This document shows positions 1 to 10,166 of a stretch of 64,000 nt of DNA, piece after piece (position 1 is the first letter of the stretch; the number at the start of each line of letters is the position of its first letter). The translations under genes and the position numbers were made by a program. The notes beneath the pieces are model-generated. The model was not told the DNA's origin. It saw only the letters and a program-made list of their open reading frames with translations, and made no database searches. The stretch is from Roseateles depolymerans (GTDB taxonomy: Bacteria > Pseudomonadota > Gammaproteobacteria > Burkholderiales > Burkholderiaceae_C): assembly GCF_003387155.1 (NCBI RefSeq), contig NZ_QUMT01000003.1, positions 496,001 through 560,000 on the forward strand. Reading direction: 5' to 3'.

Positions 1-2007
1 GACCATTACTTCGGCACGCTCAACGGCGTGCGCGGCTTTGCCGATCCGTTCCCGATTCCGGTGGCGGACCAAGCCGCCGCCGGCATCGTCGGCAAGACGG
101 TGTGGACACAGCCCACGGTGGCAGGCACGGCGGTGCCGGCCATTGCGCCCTTCCATCTCAACACCACGCAGAACTTCTCGGTGATGCGGGTCAGCGGCAC
201 GCCGCACTCCTGGTCCGATGCCCAGGCCGCCTGGGACCAGGGCCGCATGAATGCCTGGCCGCGCGCCAAGCAGAACCATTCGATGGGCCACTACGCGTCC
301 ACCGACCTGCCCTTCCAGTACGCGCTGGCCAATGCCTTCACCCTGTGCGACGCCTACCACTGCGCCACCCAGACCGGCACCAACACCAACCGCCTGTTCC
401 TCTGGTCTGGCACCAACGACCCGCTGCGCCGGGGCAATGGCCCGTCCACCGACAACAGCCATGACTGGTTCAACGAGAACCCGGCGGACGACTACACCTG
501 GACCACCTATCCGGAGCGTCTGCAGGCCGCCGGCATTCGCTGGCAGGTCTACCAGAACATGAACGACAACTTCACCGACAACCCGCTGGCCGGCTTCAAG
601 GCCTATCGGGATGGCTGGTATCAGCGGCCCGGGTATTCGCAGGCGCTGAAGGACCGCGGCATCTCCACCCGCGACCTGGACCTGCTGCGCGACGACGTGC
701 TGAACAACCGGCTGCCGCAGGTGTCCTGGATCGTGGCCACGGCGGAAGGCTCGGAGCATCCGGGCCCTTCCAGCCCCGCCCAGGGCGCGGACTACACCGC
801 CAAGGTGCTGGAGGCGCTCACCGCCAATCCGGAGGTCTGGAGCAAGACCGTCCTGTTCATCAACTTCGACGAGAACGACGGCTTCTTCGACCACATGCCG
901 CCGCCCGCCGCGCCGTCCTATGTCACCTGGGAGGCCGACAAGAGCCGCGCCGTGCTGGCCGGCGCTTCCACCGTGGACACGACCGGTGAATATCACGAGA
1001 TCCTGAACGGCTCGTCCCCGACCTACCTGCACCGCCCCTACGGCATGGGCCCGCGCGTGCCGATGTATGTGGTGTCTCCGTGGAGCAAGGGCGGCTGGGT
1101 GAATTCGCAGGTGGCGGACCACACCTCGGTGCTGCGTTTCGTGGAAGCCCGCTTCGGGGTGATGGAACCCAACATCAGCGCCTGGCGCCGTGCCGTGGCT
1201 GGAGACCTGACCTCCTGCTTCAACTTCGCCGACCCGGAGGACAGCGAGTTCTTCTCGCGCCTGCCCAGCACCATTGCCCTGGCCAACCGGGCGCGCGCCC
1301 TGCCCGGCACCACCACCCCGGTGGTTCCCGGCAGCGTGGCAGCGCCGCGCCAGACCGCGGGCGTGCGGCCCGCTCGTCCGCTGCCCTATGACCTGCAGGC
1401 CAGCGCCCGCATCACGCCGGCCAGCGTGCTCGGGGCCAGCACCGTGTCGATCAGCTTTGAGAACACCGGCCGCGCGGCCGCCGTGTTCCACGTCTACGAC
1501 CGGCTGCGCCTGGCCGAGCTGCCGCGCCGCTACACGGTGGAGGCCGGCAAGCAACTCACCGGCAGCTTCACGCCCGCAGCCAGCGGCGCCTACGACCTGT
1601 GGATCATCGGCCCCAATGGCTTCCATCGCCATCTGGCCGGCAATGCCCGCCGCGCCGCAGCCGCCGGCCAGCCCAATCCGGATGTGGTGGCCCGCTCCGA
1701 AGCGGCCACCGGTGAATTGGTGCTCACGCTGACCAACACCGGGCCGGTGGCCGCCAGCTTCACCCTGGTCCACAACAAATACCGGCAGGTGCCCGCGCAG
1801 ACCGTCAATGTGCCGGCCCGCAGCAACAGCGTGCTGCGCATTCCGGTGGCGGCCAGCGCCCACTGGTACGACGTGTCGGTGCGGGTGGGCGGCCAGGCGG
1901 ACTTCCTGCGCCGCTTTGCCGGCCACATCGAAACCGGCCTGCCGTCGGTGTCCGACCCGGCCATGGAAGGCCCGGCGGTGACGGAGCAGTTCCGCGTGGC
2001 GGGCTGA
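1..2007 (+). CDS. Phosphocholine-specific phospholipase C, 3' part
   Basis: This is the C-terminal 668 residues of a secreted phospholipase C that cleaves phosphatidylcholine-type lipids. The frame is open from the first base, so the N-terminus, with the Tat signal usual in this family, lies outside the window. The first residues read DHYFGTLNGVRGF, the family's conserved block just after its N-terminal metal site. A phosphoesterase domain (PF04185) follows, with TGTNTNRLFLWSG, SEHPGPSSP and the metal-binding NFDENDGFFDH. Two copies of the C-terminal beta domain (DUF756) occupy about residues 460-550 and 560-655. Loss of one or two dozen N-terminal residues plus the signal fits the usual length of about 700. 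It is followed by the cobalamin riboswitch and is functionally unrelated to it. The identity is secure; head-group preference cannot be read from sequence. Confidence 0.93.
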   Translation, partial: DHYFGTLNGVRGFADPFPIPVADQAAAGIVGKTVWTQPTVAGTAVPAIAPFHLNTTQNFSVMRVSGTPHSWSDAQAAWDQGRMNAWPRAKQNHSMGHYASTDLPFQYALANAFTLCDAYHCATQTGTNTNRLFLWSGTNDPLRRGNGPSTDNSHDWFNENPADDYTWTTYPERLQAAGIRWQVYQNMNDNFTDNPLAGFKAYRDGWYQRPGYSQALKDRGISTRDLDLLRDDVLNNRLPQVSWIVATAEGSEHPGPSSPAQGADYTAKVLEALTANPEVWSKTVLFINFDENDGFFDHMPPPAAPSYVTWEADKSRAVLAGASTVDTTGEYHEILNGSSPTYLHRPYGMGPRVPMYVVSPWSKGGWVNSQVADHTSVLRFVEARFGVMEPNISAWRRAVAGDLTSCFNFADPEDSEFFSRLPSTIALANRARALPGTTTPVVPGSVAAPRQTAGVRPARPLPYDLQASARITPASVLGASTVSISFENTGRAAAVFHVYDRLRLAELPRRYTVEAGKQLTGSFTPAASGAYDLWIIGPNGFHRHLAGNARRAAAAGQPNPDVVARSEAATGELVLTLTNTGPVAASFTLVHNKYRQVPAQTVNVPARSNSVLRIPVAASAHWYDVSVRVGGQADFLRRFAGHIETGLPSVSDPAMEGPAVTEQFRVAG

Positions 2008-2067
2008 TACCGAAGAGGGAACCGCACACGCGGTTTCCACGGGCGCCGCGGAGCGGTTAACATCCGC

Positions 2068-2266
2068 CTCGCCTTGGGTGCGCGCCTTCCTGCCGGAATG
2101 CGCGTTAAACGGGAAACCGGTGACGCGGGCGGATCGAACGATCCGGCCGCCAGTCCGGTGCAGCCCCCGCTGCTGTAAGCCAGACGACCCTGCCACCAGC
2201 CACTGTGAATCTCACGGGAAGGCGCAGGAGAGGATGACGGCGAGCCAGAATACCGGCCCGATGGCA
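2068..2266 (+). promoter_or_regulatory. Cobalamin (AdoCbl) riboswitch
   Basis: The 399-nt gap before cbiM holds a cobalamin aptamer. Its landmarks appear in order: TTGGGTGCG near 2075, AACGGGAAACCGGTG at 2108-2122, the B12-box-like CAGCCCCCGCTGCTGTAAG near 2161-2179, CCACTGTGAATCTCACGGGAAGG near 2202, GAGAGGATGACGGCGAGCCAG near 2228-2248, and a closing CCGG strand. The aptamer ends about 140 nt before the cbiM start. Known riboswitches of this class switch expression off when coenzyme B12 is abundant, which fits the uptake and synthesis operon below. I did not identify the expression-platform hairpin with certainty. Confidence 0.95.
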
Positions 2267-2406
2267 GATGTCAGCACCATTCCCCGGGGCGAGGGAAGCC
2301 GCTGTCGGACCCGCCCTGCCCCTGCGCAGCCCGGCGGGCTGCCGATGTTGCCGCCGTATCCCCGTTGACTGGTGTCGGATTTGAACCATTCGACGGGAGG
2401 TATCGA

Positions 2407-3087
2407 ATGCACATCATGGAGGGCTTCCTGCCTTTCAAGCATGCGCTGGCGTGGACGGTGGCGTCCGCACCCTTTCTGGCCTGGGGCCTGGCTTCGGCCG
2501 GCCGGCGGCTGCGCGCGCATCCGGACCATCGCATGCTGCTGGGCGTCAGTGCGGCATTCGCCTTTTTGCTGTCGGCGCTGAAGCTGCCGTCGGTCACCGG
2601 CAGTTGTTCCCATCCCACCGGGGTGGGCCTGGGTGCCTTGCTGTTCGGGCCGGCGGCCATGGTGCCGGTGGGCTTCGTGGTGCTGCTGTTCCAGGCGCTG
2701 CTGCTGGCGCATGGCGGGCTGACGACGCTGGGCGCCAATGTGTTTTCCATGGCCATCGTCGGGCCGTTCGTTGCATACGGCGTCTTCCGGCTGGCCTGCC
2801 TGCTGGGCCTGGGCCGCAGTCCCGCGGTATTCCTGGCGGCCTGCCTGGGCGACCTGGCGACCTATGTCACCACCTCGCTGCAACTGGCGCTGGCCTTTCC
2901 GGACCCGGTCGGCGGGGTGCTGCTGTCCTTCGAAAAATTCGCCGGCATCTTTGCGCTGACGCAGCTGCCGCTGGCCATCACGGAAGGGCTGCTCACGGTG
3001 CTGGTGGTCAATGCCATGGCGCAGTTCAATGCGCGTGAGTTGCAGCGCATGCCGGTGCTGGCGCTGCTGCGAAAGGCGGCGCCATGA
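2407..3087 (+). CDS. cbiM: CbiM, cobalt ECF transporter S component
   Basis: This 226-residue integral membrane protein is the substrate-specific subunit of the CbiMNQO cobalt importer. It starts with the canonical MHIMEGFLP. In this family the free N-terminus with His2 takes part in cobalt binding, so the ATG at 2407 is the right start although the frame is open further upstream. GGGAGG lies 6 nt before the ATG. Six or seven hydrophobic segments and the SCSHPTG motif are visible. The gene overlaps cbiN by 4 nt. Control is most likely through the B12 riboswitch just upstream. Confidence 0.96.
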   Translation: MHIMEGFLPFKHALAWTVASAPFLAWGLASAGRRLRAHPDHRMLLGVSAAFAFLLSALKLPSVTGSCSHPTGVGLGALLFGPAAMVPVGFVVLLFQALLLAHGGLTTLGANVFSMAIVGPFVAYGVFRLACLLGLGRSPAVFLAACLGDLATYVTTSLQLALAFPDPVGGVLLSFEKFAGIFALTQLPLAITEGLLTVLVVNAMAQFNARELQRMPVLALLRKAAP

Positions 3088-3452
3088 GTCGCGACCTCAA
3101 GAGCCGCGTGAGCACATGGCTGCTGTGGGCGGCCGTGGTGGCGCTGACCACTGTTCCGCTGGTGTGGGTCGGGCACGGCCCGGTCGATGAGCAGGGGACG
3201 GCCGGGGAGCTCTTCCAGGGCGCCGACAGCCGCGCGCAGGACGCCATCACCCGCATCGCGCCAGACTACAAACCCTGGTTCAGCCCGGTGCTGGAGCCGT
3301 CCAGCAACGAGATCGCTTCGCTGCTGTTTGCCTTGCAGGCAGCGGTGGGTGCGGGGGTGATCGGGTATTGGCTGGGTCTGTCGAAAGCCCGCGCACGTGC
3401 TGATGCTGATGCTGATGCTGGTGCTGGTGCTGACCCTGATCGCCCATCGTGA
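3084..3452 (+). CDS. cbiN: CbiN, cobalt transporter accessory subunit
   Basis: A 122-residue protein with two membrane segments (about residues 10-32 and 75-95) and a periplasmic loop between them, as in CbiN. CbiN works with CbiM in cobalt loading. The start overlaps the cbiM stop by ATGA, and the stop overlaps the GTG start of cbiQ. The C-terminal 20 or so residues are a run of Ala-Asp/Ala-Gly dipeptides encoded by a short DNA repeat (see the finding). That makes the protein slightly longer than usual. The role is firm from position and topology; sequence identity in this family is low. Confidence 0.88.
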   Translation: MSRDLKSRVSTWLLWAAVVALTTVPLVWVGHGPVDEQGTAGELFQGADSRAQDAITRIAPDYKPWFSPVLEPSSNEIASLLFALQAAVGAGVIGYWLGLSKARARADADADAGAGADPDRPS

Positions 3453-4198
3453 CCCTTGAACGTCTGGCCTACGCCAGCCCGTGGCGGCGCATTGCGCCAT
3501 CGGCCAAGGCCCTGTTCTGCGCCTGCGCCATGGCGGCCGCCTGGTTGACCGCCACACCGCTGGGCGCCTGCGCGCTCGCGCTGCTGCTGGCCGCCATCAC
3601 CGTGGCGGTGGCACGAACGCCCTGGCGCGACTACCTGCGGGTGCTGCGCGCGCCCTTGGGCTTTCTGGCGCTGTCCTGCCTGACCATGCTGGTGACGATC
3701 ACGCCCGGCGACCACGGCCCGGCCGGCTGGCGCCTGGCGCCGGAACTGCTTCCCCCGGTGATGATGACGGTGACCCGCGCCGCGGCGCTTTGCACCGCCC
3801 TGCTGCTGCTGGTGCTCACCACGCCGCTGGGCGACCTGCTGGGCCTGCTGCGTCGCCTGCGGGTGCCGGCCCTGCTGCTGGACCTGATGGCTCTGGCCTA
3901 TCGCATGCAGGCCGTGCTGGGCGAGGCCTGGTCCGACGGCACCACCGCCCAGCGCGCCCGGCTGGGATATGTCGGACGCCGGCAAGCCCTGCGGTCCATG
4001 GCCGCCCTCATCAGCTGCATGGCCGTGCAGGTGTGGGCCCGGGCCAGTGCGCTGCAGGCCGCGGCCGATGCCCGCAACGACACCGGCGAGCTGCGCTTCC
4101 TGACGCCGCAATTCGACCGCTCGCCGCGCCACCACCTGATGGCGGCGCTGGCCGGGGTCATGCTCGTGGCCACCGTCCTGGCCGGAGGCCCCGCATGA
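3449..4198 (+). CDS. cbiQ: CbiQ, cobalt ECF transporter T component
   Basis: A 249-residue transmembrane coupling protein of the energy-coupling-factor cobalt importer. It links CbiM to the ATPase CbiO. The N-terminus (LAYASPWRRIAPSAK) and the conserved cytoplasmic helices around residues 140-200, with an A-R-G-like coupling segment (QRARLGYVGRRQALRS), match the family. Translation starts at a GTG that overlaps the cbiN stop by 4 nt. The stop overlaps the ATG of cbiO. About five hydrophobic segments are visible. Confidence 0.93.
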   Translation: MTLERLAYASPWRRIAPSAKALFCACAMAAAWLTATPLGACALALLLAAITVAVARTPWRDYLRVLRAPLGFLALSCLTMLVTITPGDHGPAGWRLAPELLPPVMMTVTRAAALCTALLLLVLTTPLGDLLGLLRRLRVPALLLDLMALAYRMQAVLGEAWSDGTTAQRARLGYVGRRQALRSMAALISCMAVQVWARASALQAAADARNDTGELRFLTPQFDRSPRHHLMAALAGVMLVATVLAGGPA

Positions 4199-5064
4199 TC
4201 CCGCTCATCGAACTGCGCGGCGCCTCCTACCGCTATCCCGATGGCAGCCACGGCCTGCGCGACTGCCACCTCGCCCTGCGTCCCGGCAGCCGCAATGCCC
4301 TGCTGGGCGCCAACGGCGCTGGCAAGACCACGCTGATGCAGCATCTCAACGGCCTGCTGCAGCCCGAGACCGGCGTGCTGCGCTGGAAGGGCGAGACGGT
4401 CGTGCACAACCGCGCCGGCCTGCGGGCCCTGCGGCAGCAGGTGGGCCTGGTCTTCCAGAATCCGGACCGCCAGCTGTTCTCCGCGCATGTGGAGGAGGAT
4501 GTGTCCTTCGGCCCGCTCAACCTCGGCCTGCCCGAGACGGAGGTGCGCAACCGCGTCGCACAGGCCCTGCGGGCGGTCGGCCTGCAGGACCATGCCCGCG
4601 CCCCGGTGCACCACCTCAGCTTCGGCCAGAAGAAACGGGTGTGCCTGGCCGGCGTGCTGGCCATGCGCCCGCAACTGCTGGTGCTCGATGAGCCGATGGC
4701 CGGCCTGGACCTGCCGATGCAACAGGACTTGCAGCGGCTGCTGGACGCGCTGGTGGCCGAGGGCGTCACCGTGCTGGTGTCCACCCACGACCCGGATTTC
4801 GCTGCGGACTGGGCGGACGAGATCCACGTGATGGCCCAGGGCCGGTGCCAGCTGTCGCAGCCGGTGGCGGCACTGCTGACCCAGCCCTCGGCCTGGCAGG
4901 CCGTCGGCCAGACGCCGCCCCAGGTCATGGCCCTGCATGCCGAACTGGTCCGCCAGGGCCTGCTTGCCGCGGTGCCGGTGCCCCGCTCCATCGAACGCCT
5001 GCTGGCAGTGCTGCGTGCGCGCACGCTCCCGGCTTCTCAAGAAAGTGTGATCCATGACGCCTGA
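4195..5064 (+). CDS. cbiO: CbiO, cobalt ECF transporter ATPase
   Basis: A 289-residue ABC ATPase that powers cobalt import. It has Walker A GANGAGKTT (about residues 38-46), Q-loop QNPDRQLF, the signature LSFGQKKR (about 141) and Walker B LLVLDEP (about 160), with the switch His in STHDPDF. The reading frame is open about 240 codons further upstream across cbiQ, but the ATG at 4195 gives the usual ECF ATPase N-terminus and overlaps the cbiQ stop by 4 nt. The 3' end contains the first copy of a 12-nt tandem duplication that carries two possible starts for cobM. Confidence 0.95.
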   Translation: MIPLIELRGASYRYPDGSHGLRDCHLALRPGSRNALLGANGAGKTTLMQHLNGLLQPETGVLRWKGETVVHNRAGLRALRQQVGLVFQNPDRQLFSAHVEEDVSFGPLNLGLPETEVRNRVAQALRAVGLQDHARAPVHHLSFGQKKRVCLAGVLAMRPQLLVLDEPMAGLDLPMQQDLQRLLDALVAEGVTVLVSTHDPDFAADWADEIHVMAQGRCQLSQPVAALLTQPSAWQAVGQTPPQVMALHAELVRQGLLAAVPVPRSIERLLAVLRARTLPASQESVIHDA

Positions 5065-5857
5065 CATGACGCCTGACCTGCCCGGCACGGTCTGGTTCGT
5101 CGGGGCGGGCCCCGGCGACCCCGAACTCATCACCGTCAAAGGCCAGAGGCTACTGGCCCAGGCCGGCGCGGTCCTGTTCGCCGGCTCGCTGGTGGACCGG
5201 GCCGCGACCGACTATGCGCCCGCCGGCTGCGAGATCCGCGACTCCAAGGACATGACCCTGGAGGAGATGACCGACTGGCTGGTCACGCGTGCCCGCACCC
5301 ACGGCACCGTGGTGCGACTGCAGACCGGCGACCCGTCGCTGTATGGCGCCCTCATCGAGATGGCCCGTCCGCTGGACGCCGCCGGGGTGCCGTGGCGCGT
5401 GGTGCCTGGCGTGTCCTCGGCCATGGCGTCCATGGCGGCCGCCGGTGAATCGATGACGCTGCCCGAGGTCACGCAGACGGTGATCCTCACACGCGTGGCC
5501 GGCCGCACACCGATGCCGGATGGCGAGGACCTGGCCTCGCTGGCGGCCCATCGCAGCACGCTGTGCATCTTCCTGTCCATCACGCTGCTGCACAAGGTCG
5601 AAGCTGCGCTGCGCGAAGCGGGCTGGCCGGAGGATGCGCCGATGCTGGTGGTGCACAAGGCCAGCTGGCCCGGCGAAGAACAGATCCTGCGCGGCACGCT
5701 GGCTGACATCAAGCAGCGCTGCCGCGAGGCCGGCGTGGTCAGCCAGGCCATGATCGTTGCGAGCCCCACGCTGGGCTCGCGTCACTGGGAGACGCTGGTG
5801 CGCTCCAAGCTCTACGACCCCACTTTCACCCATCGATTCCGAAAGGCCACCGCATGA
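5054..5857 (+). CDS. cobM: Precorrin-4/cobalt-precorrin-4 C11-methyltransferase
   Basis: A 267-residue SAM-dependent corrin methyltransferase (CobM/CbiF) that methylates C11 of the ring-contracted tetrapyrrole. The N-terminus has the GAGPGDPELITVKG motif shared by the family. RLQTGDPSLYGA and VVPGVSS follow, both typical of the SAM pocket. Two in-frame ATGs 12 nt apart (5054 and 5066) lie in a perfect tandem repeat. The first overlaps cbiO by 11 nt; the second lies just after the cbiO stop. Either is possible. The gene overlaps cbiX by 4 nt. Confidence 0.94.
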   Translation: MTPDMTPDLPGTVWFVGAGPGDPELITVKGQRLLAQAGAVLFAGSLVDRAATDYAPAGCEIRDSKDMTLEEMTDWLVTRARTHGTVVRLQTGDPSLYGALIEMARPLDAAGVPWRVVPGVSSAMASMAAAGESMTLPEVTQTVILTRVAGRTPMPDGEDLASLAAHRSTLCIFLSITLLHKVEAALREAGWPEDAPMLVVHKASWPGEEQILRGTLADIKQRCREAGVVSQAMIVASPTLGSRHWETLVRSKLYDPTFTHRFRKATA

Positions 5858-6873
5858 TCAGCAGCACCGACACCATTCTGATTGTGGGGCACGGCTCCCG
5901 GGAGGATTCCGGCAACCAGGAGATCCTGGCCTTTGCCGACCAGTGGCGCCAGCGCCAGCCGAGCTGGCGCATCGACGTCTGCTTCATTGAATTCGCCTCG
6001 CCTGGGCTGAACCCGGGGCTGCTGGACGCCGCTCGCAGTTCCCAGCGGGTGCTGGTGGTGCCGCTGATCCTGAACGCCGCGGGGCACGTGAAGATGGAAG
6101 TGCCCGAGGCCATCGAGCAGGCCCGCCTGGCCTATCCGCACACCGAGATCCTGCTGGCCCCGCACCTGACCGCCTGCGACCCGGTGCTGGCCGTGCTGCG
6201 CCGCCGCCTGCGCAAGGCCATGCAGGCCCTGGACATGCCGGACCCAACCACCACCGGCGTGGTGCTGCTGGGCCGCGGCTCTTCCGATCGAGGCGCCAAC
6301 GGCGACATGGCCAAGATGGCGCGCTGGCTGCTGGAATCGGGCGACCATGAACTGGTGGACCTGGCCTTCACCGGCATCACCTGGCCGCGGCTGGAGCGGG
6401 TGGTGCAGCGGCAGGCGCTGCTGGGCATGACGCAGATCGTGGTGCTGCCCTACTACCTCTACACCGGCACGCTGATGCAGCGCATCCACCGCCAGGTGGA
6501 CCATCTGCGCCTGCAGTATCCGCAGCTGCGTTTCCACTGCACGGGGCACTTCGGATTCGAGCCGGAGATCTTCGAGCTGATGACGCAGCGCGCGCTGGAC
6601 CTGGACGCCCGCGTGCCGGACAGCCGCCTGCCCTGCGACGGCTGCACCTACCGTGAGCTGGCGCACGACGCCGGACATGGCCATTCGCATGAGCACACGC
6701 ATGCCATCCAGGTGCATCCGGCAGGCACGTTGGGCGGCACCCCTCAGGGGCAGGCCGACGGCCACTCGCACGATCACCACGGGCATCACGAGCACCACAA
6801 CCACCACGATCACGACCACGGGCACTCGCACGCCCATGGCCACCCGCATCCTCACCCGCATCCGACCGCATGA
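5854..6873 (+). CDS. cbiX: CbiX, sirohydrochlorin cobaltochelatase with His-rich tail
   Basis: A 339-residue long-form CbiX that inserts Co2+ into sirohydrochlorin. There are two chelatase half-domains. The first starts with LIVGHGSRED and the second with VVLLGRGSSDRGAN. A CDGC pair near residue 264 resembles the C-terminal cysteine motif of larger CbiX proteins, which can hold an Fe-S centre. From about residue 269 the protein ends in a 70-residue tail with 26 histidines, which I infer stores or hands over metal. It overlaps its neighbours by 4 nt on both sides. Sitting beside the cobalt importer suggests a direct route from uptake to insertion. Confidence 0.94.
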   Translation: MISSTDTILIVGHGSREDSGNQEILAFADQWRQRQPSWRIDVCFIEFASPGLNPGLLDAARSSQRVLVVPLILNAAGHVKMEVPEAIEQARLAYPHTEILLAPHLTACDPVLAVLRRRLRKAMQALDMPDPTTTGVVLLGRGSSDRGANGDMAKMARWLLESGDHELVDLAFTGITWPRLERVVQRQALLGMTQIVVLPYYLYTGTLMQRIHRQVDHLRLQYPQLRFHCTGHFGFEPEIFELMTQRALDLDARVPDSRLPCDGCTYRELAHDAGHGHSHEHTHAIQVHPAGTLGGTPQGQADGHSHDHHGHHEHHNHHDHDHGHSHAHGHPHPHPHPTA

Positions 6874-7567
6874 GCACCGTCAACACCGTCACCGAACAGC
6901 TGACGCGCGCCGGCCAGGCGATCGAACACGACAGCTTCTCCATCATTGACGCCGAAGCCGGCCCCCATGCCTACACGCCGTCGCAATGGGCCATCGTGCG
7001 CCGCATGATCCATGCGAATGCCGACTTCGACTTCAACGGCCTCACCGACTTCCATCCCGAAGCGGTGCATGCCGGCGTGGCCGCCATGCTGCGCGGCGGC
7101 ACGCCGATCGTGGCGGATGTGGAGATGATCTGCTCCGGACTGTCGCGCCCACGGCTGAATCACTTCGGCATGAAGCCGTGGCAGTTCATCAGCGATGACG
7201 ACGTCATTGCCGCTGCCCAGGCGCAGGACACCACCCGCGCCGTGCAGGCGATGCGCAAGGCGCATCGGCACGGCCTGCTGGACGGTGCCATCGTGGGCAT
7301 CGGCAATGCGCCGACCGCCCTGATCGAGCTGGTGCGGCTGATCCGTGAGGAAGGCGTCCGCCCGGCCCTGGTGGTGGGCATGCCGGTGGGCTTTGTGTCG
7401 GCCGCCGAATCCAAGGACCTCATGGCCGAGGTGCAGCAGGTGCCATGGATCGTCATCCGCGGCCGCAAAGGCGGCTCCACCCTGGTGGTGGCCGCCCTGC
7501 ATGCGCTGCTGGCGCTGGCCGAAGCGCATCAGCGCCAGGGCGAGACGCCGGCTGCGGAGCCGCGTGC

Positions 7568-7571
<4 letters not shown>
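6870..7571 (+). CDS. cbiC: Precorrin-8X methylmutase (CbiC/CobH)
   Basis: A 233-residue enzyme that moves the C11 methyl group to C12, giving (cobalt-)hydrogenobyrinate. IVRRMIHANADFDF holds the catalytic His of the family, and VADVEMICSGLSRP and VGMPVGFVSAAESK are conserved core motifs. Length is normal (usually 205-240). The start overlaps the cbiX stop and the stop overlaps the cbiD start, each by 4 nt. Confidence 0.95.
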
Positions 7572-8779
<1,208 letters not shown>

Positions 8780-8798
8780 GGTCCACCAAGGAATTGTT

Positions 8799-10166
8799 GT
8801 GAAAGATCCCAACCCCTGTCATGTGATCGGCGTGCTGGATGACGGCATGGCCAGCCTGAGTGCCACGGCCGGTGCGCTGATCCGCTCGGCCGATGTGGTC
8901 ATCGGCGGCGGGCGCACGCTGGAGCTGTTCAGCCCCTGGCTCAAGCCCGGCGCCGTGCGGCATGACCTCACCGGCGCCCTCACCCGCGTGCCCGACTGGG
9001 TGCGCGCCGCACGCGAACAGCTGCAGCGCTGCATCGTGCTGGCGACCGGCGACCCGCTGTGCCACGGCATTGCCCCCTACCTGGCCCAGCATCTGTGCAT
9101 CGACGCGCTGGAGATCCATCCCAATCTCTCCACGCTGCAACTGGCCTGCGCCCGCATCGGCCTGGCCTGGCAGGACGCGCGCATCGTGTCGGCCCACGGC
9201 AAGGACGCCGGGGAGTGGACGCGCGGCAGCACGCCGGCCCACGGGCTGTATCCGCTAGCCCAGGCACTGCGGGCCCATGACCGGCTGCTGGTGCTGACCA
9301 GCCCCTGCAACAGTCCGGACCGGATCGCCCGTCTGCTGCTGACCGAGGGCCTGGGGGACGATTTCCAGATGGCGGTGGCCGAGCGGCTGCTGCAGCCGCA
9401 GGAGCGTGTGCTGCCGCAGCTCACCGTCGCGGAAGCGGCGCAAATGGCGTTTGCCGATCTGAATGTGGTGCTGCTGTGGCGCCAGGTGCCGGTGCCACGG
9501 CCAGTGGTGTTCGGGCTGCCGGACGCGGCCTATCACCAGCGCCAGCCGGACAAGGGCCTGATCACCAAACAGGAAGTGCGCGCGGTGAGCCTGGCGCGTC
9601 TGCAATTGCGCGCCGACAGCACCGTGTGGGACATCGGTGCGGGCTCCGGCTCGGTCGGGCTGGAAGCGGCCCGGCTGTGCCCCCGGGGTCATGTGCTGGC
9701 CATCGAGAAGAACGAGGCGGATGTGGCGATCGCCCGCCGCAATCACGAGGCCTTCGGCGTCAGCAACTACAGCCTGCACCACGGCAAGGCGCCCGAGGGA
9801 CTGGACCGCTGGCCCGCGCCGGATGCCGTGTTCATCGGGGGTTCCGGCGGTGAGCTGGCGTCCCTGATCGGCTTGATCCTGGAGCGACTGCGGCCGCAGG
9901 GCCGGCTGGTGATGAACTTCGTGACGCTGGAGAACCTCGCCACTGCCACCGCCGCGCTGCAGTCGCTGCAGGACCAGGGCGTCGAATGGGATGTGCTGCA
10001 GCTGCAGGCGGCCCGCAGCAAGCCCATCCTGCACATGCATCGCATGGTGGCGGAGAACCCTGTTTGGATCGTCTGCGCGTGGCGGGGTGAGAGTGGCGAC
10101 AAACGCCACGAGGCCGATGCGGACCTCACTGCCGGGCAGGCTGCCAAGGAGCCGCGTGATGCGTGA
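8799..10166 (+). CDS. cobL: Bifunctional C5/C15-methyltransferase and decarboxylase (CobL/CbiET)
   Basis: A 455-residue fusion. The N-terminal half (about 1-210) is the CbiE methyltransferase, with ADVVIGGGRTLELF and LATGDPLCHGIAP. The C-terminal half is CbiT, a class I methyltransferase and decarboxylase with the SAM motif DIGAGSGSVGLEAA near residues 277-290. I chose the GTG at 8799 because AAGGAA lies 5 nt upstream and the CbiE domain begins right after it; a longer open frame extends back into cbiD. It overlaps cobI by 8 nt. Confidence 0.93.
   Translation: MKDPNPCHVIGVLDDGMASLSATAGALIRSADVVIGGGRTLELFSPWLKPGAVRHDLTGALTRVPDWVRAAREQLQRCIVLATGDPLCHGIAPYLAQHLCIDALEIHPNLSTLQLACARIGLAWQDARIVSAHGKDAGEWTRGSTPAHGLYPLAQALRAHDRLLVLTSPCNSPDRIARLLLTEGLGDDFQMAVAERLLQPQERVLPQLTVAEAAQMAFADLNVVLLWRQVPVPRPVVFGLPDAAYHQRQPDKGLITKQEVRAVSLARLQLRADSTVWDIGAGSGSVGLEAARLCPRGHVLAIEKNEADVAIARRNHEAFGVSNYSLHHGKAPEGLDRWPAPDAVFIGGSGGELASLIGLILERLRPQGRLVMNFVTLENLATATAALQSLQDQGVEWDVLQLQAARSKPILHMHRMVAENPVWIVCAWRGESGDKRHEADADLTAGQAAKEPRDA

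Noticed and set aside
3266-5139. Long minus-strand frames across cbiQ and cbiO
   Set aside because: Products are Gln/His/Arg-rich shadow proteins; the ABC motifs are on the plus strand.
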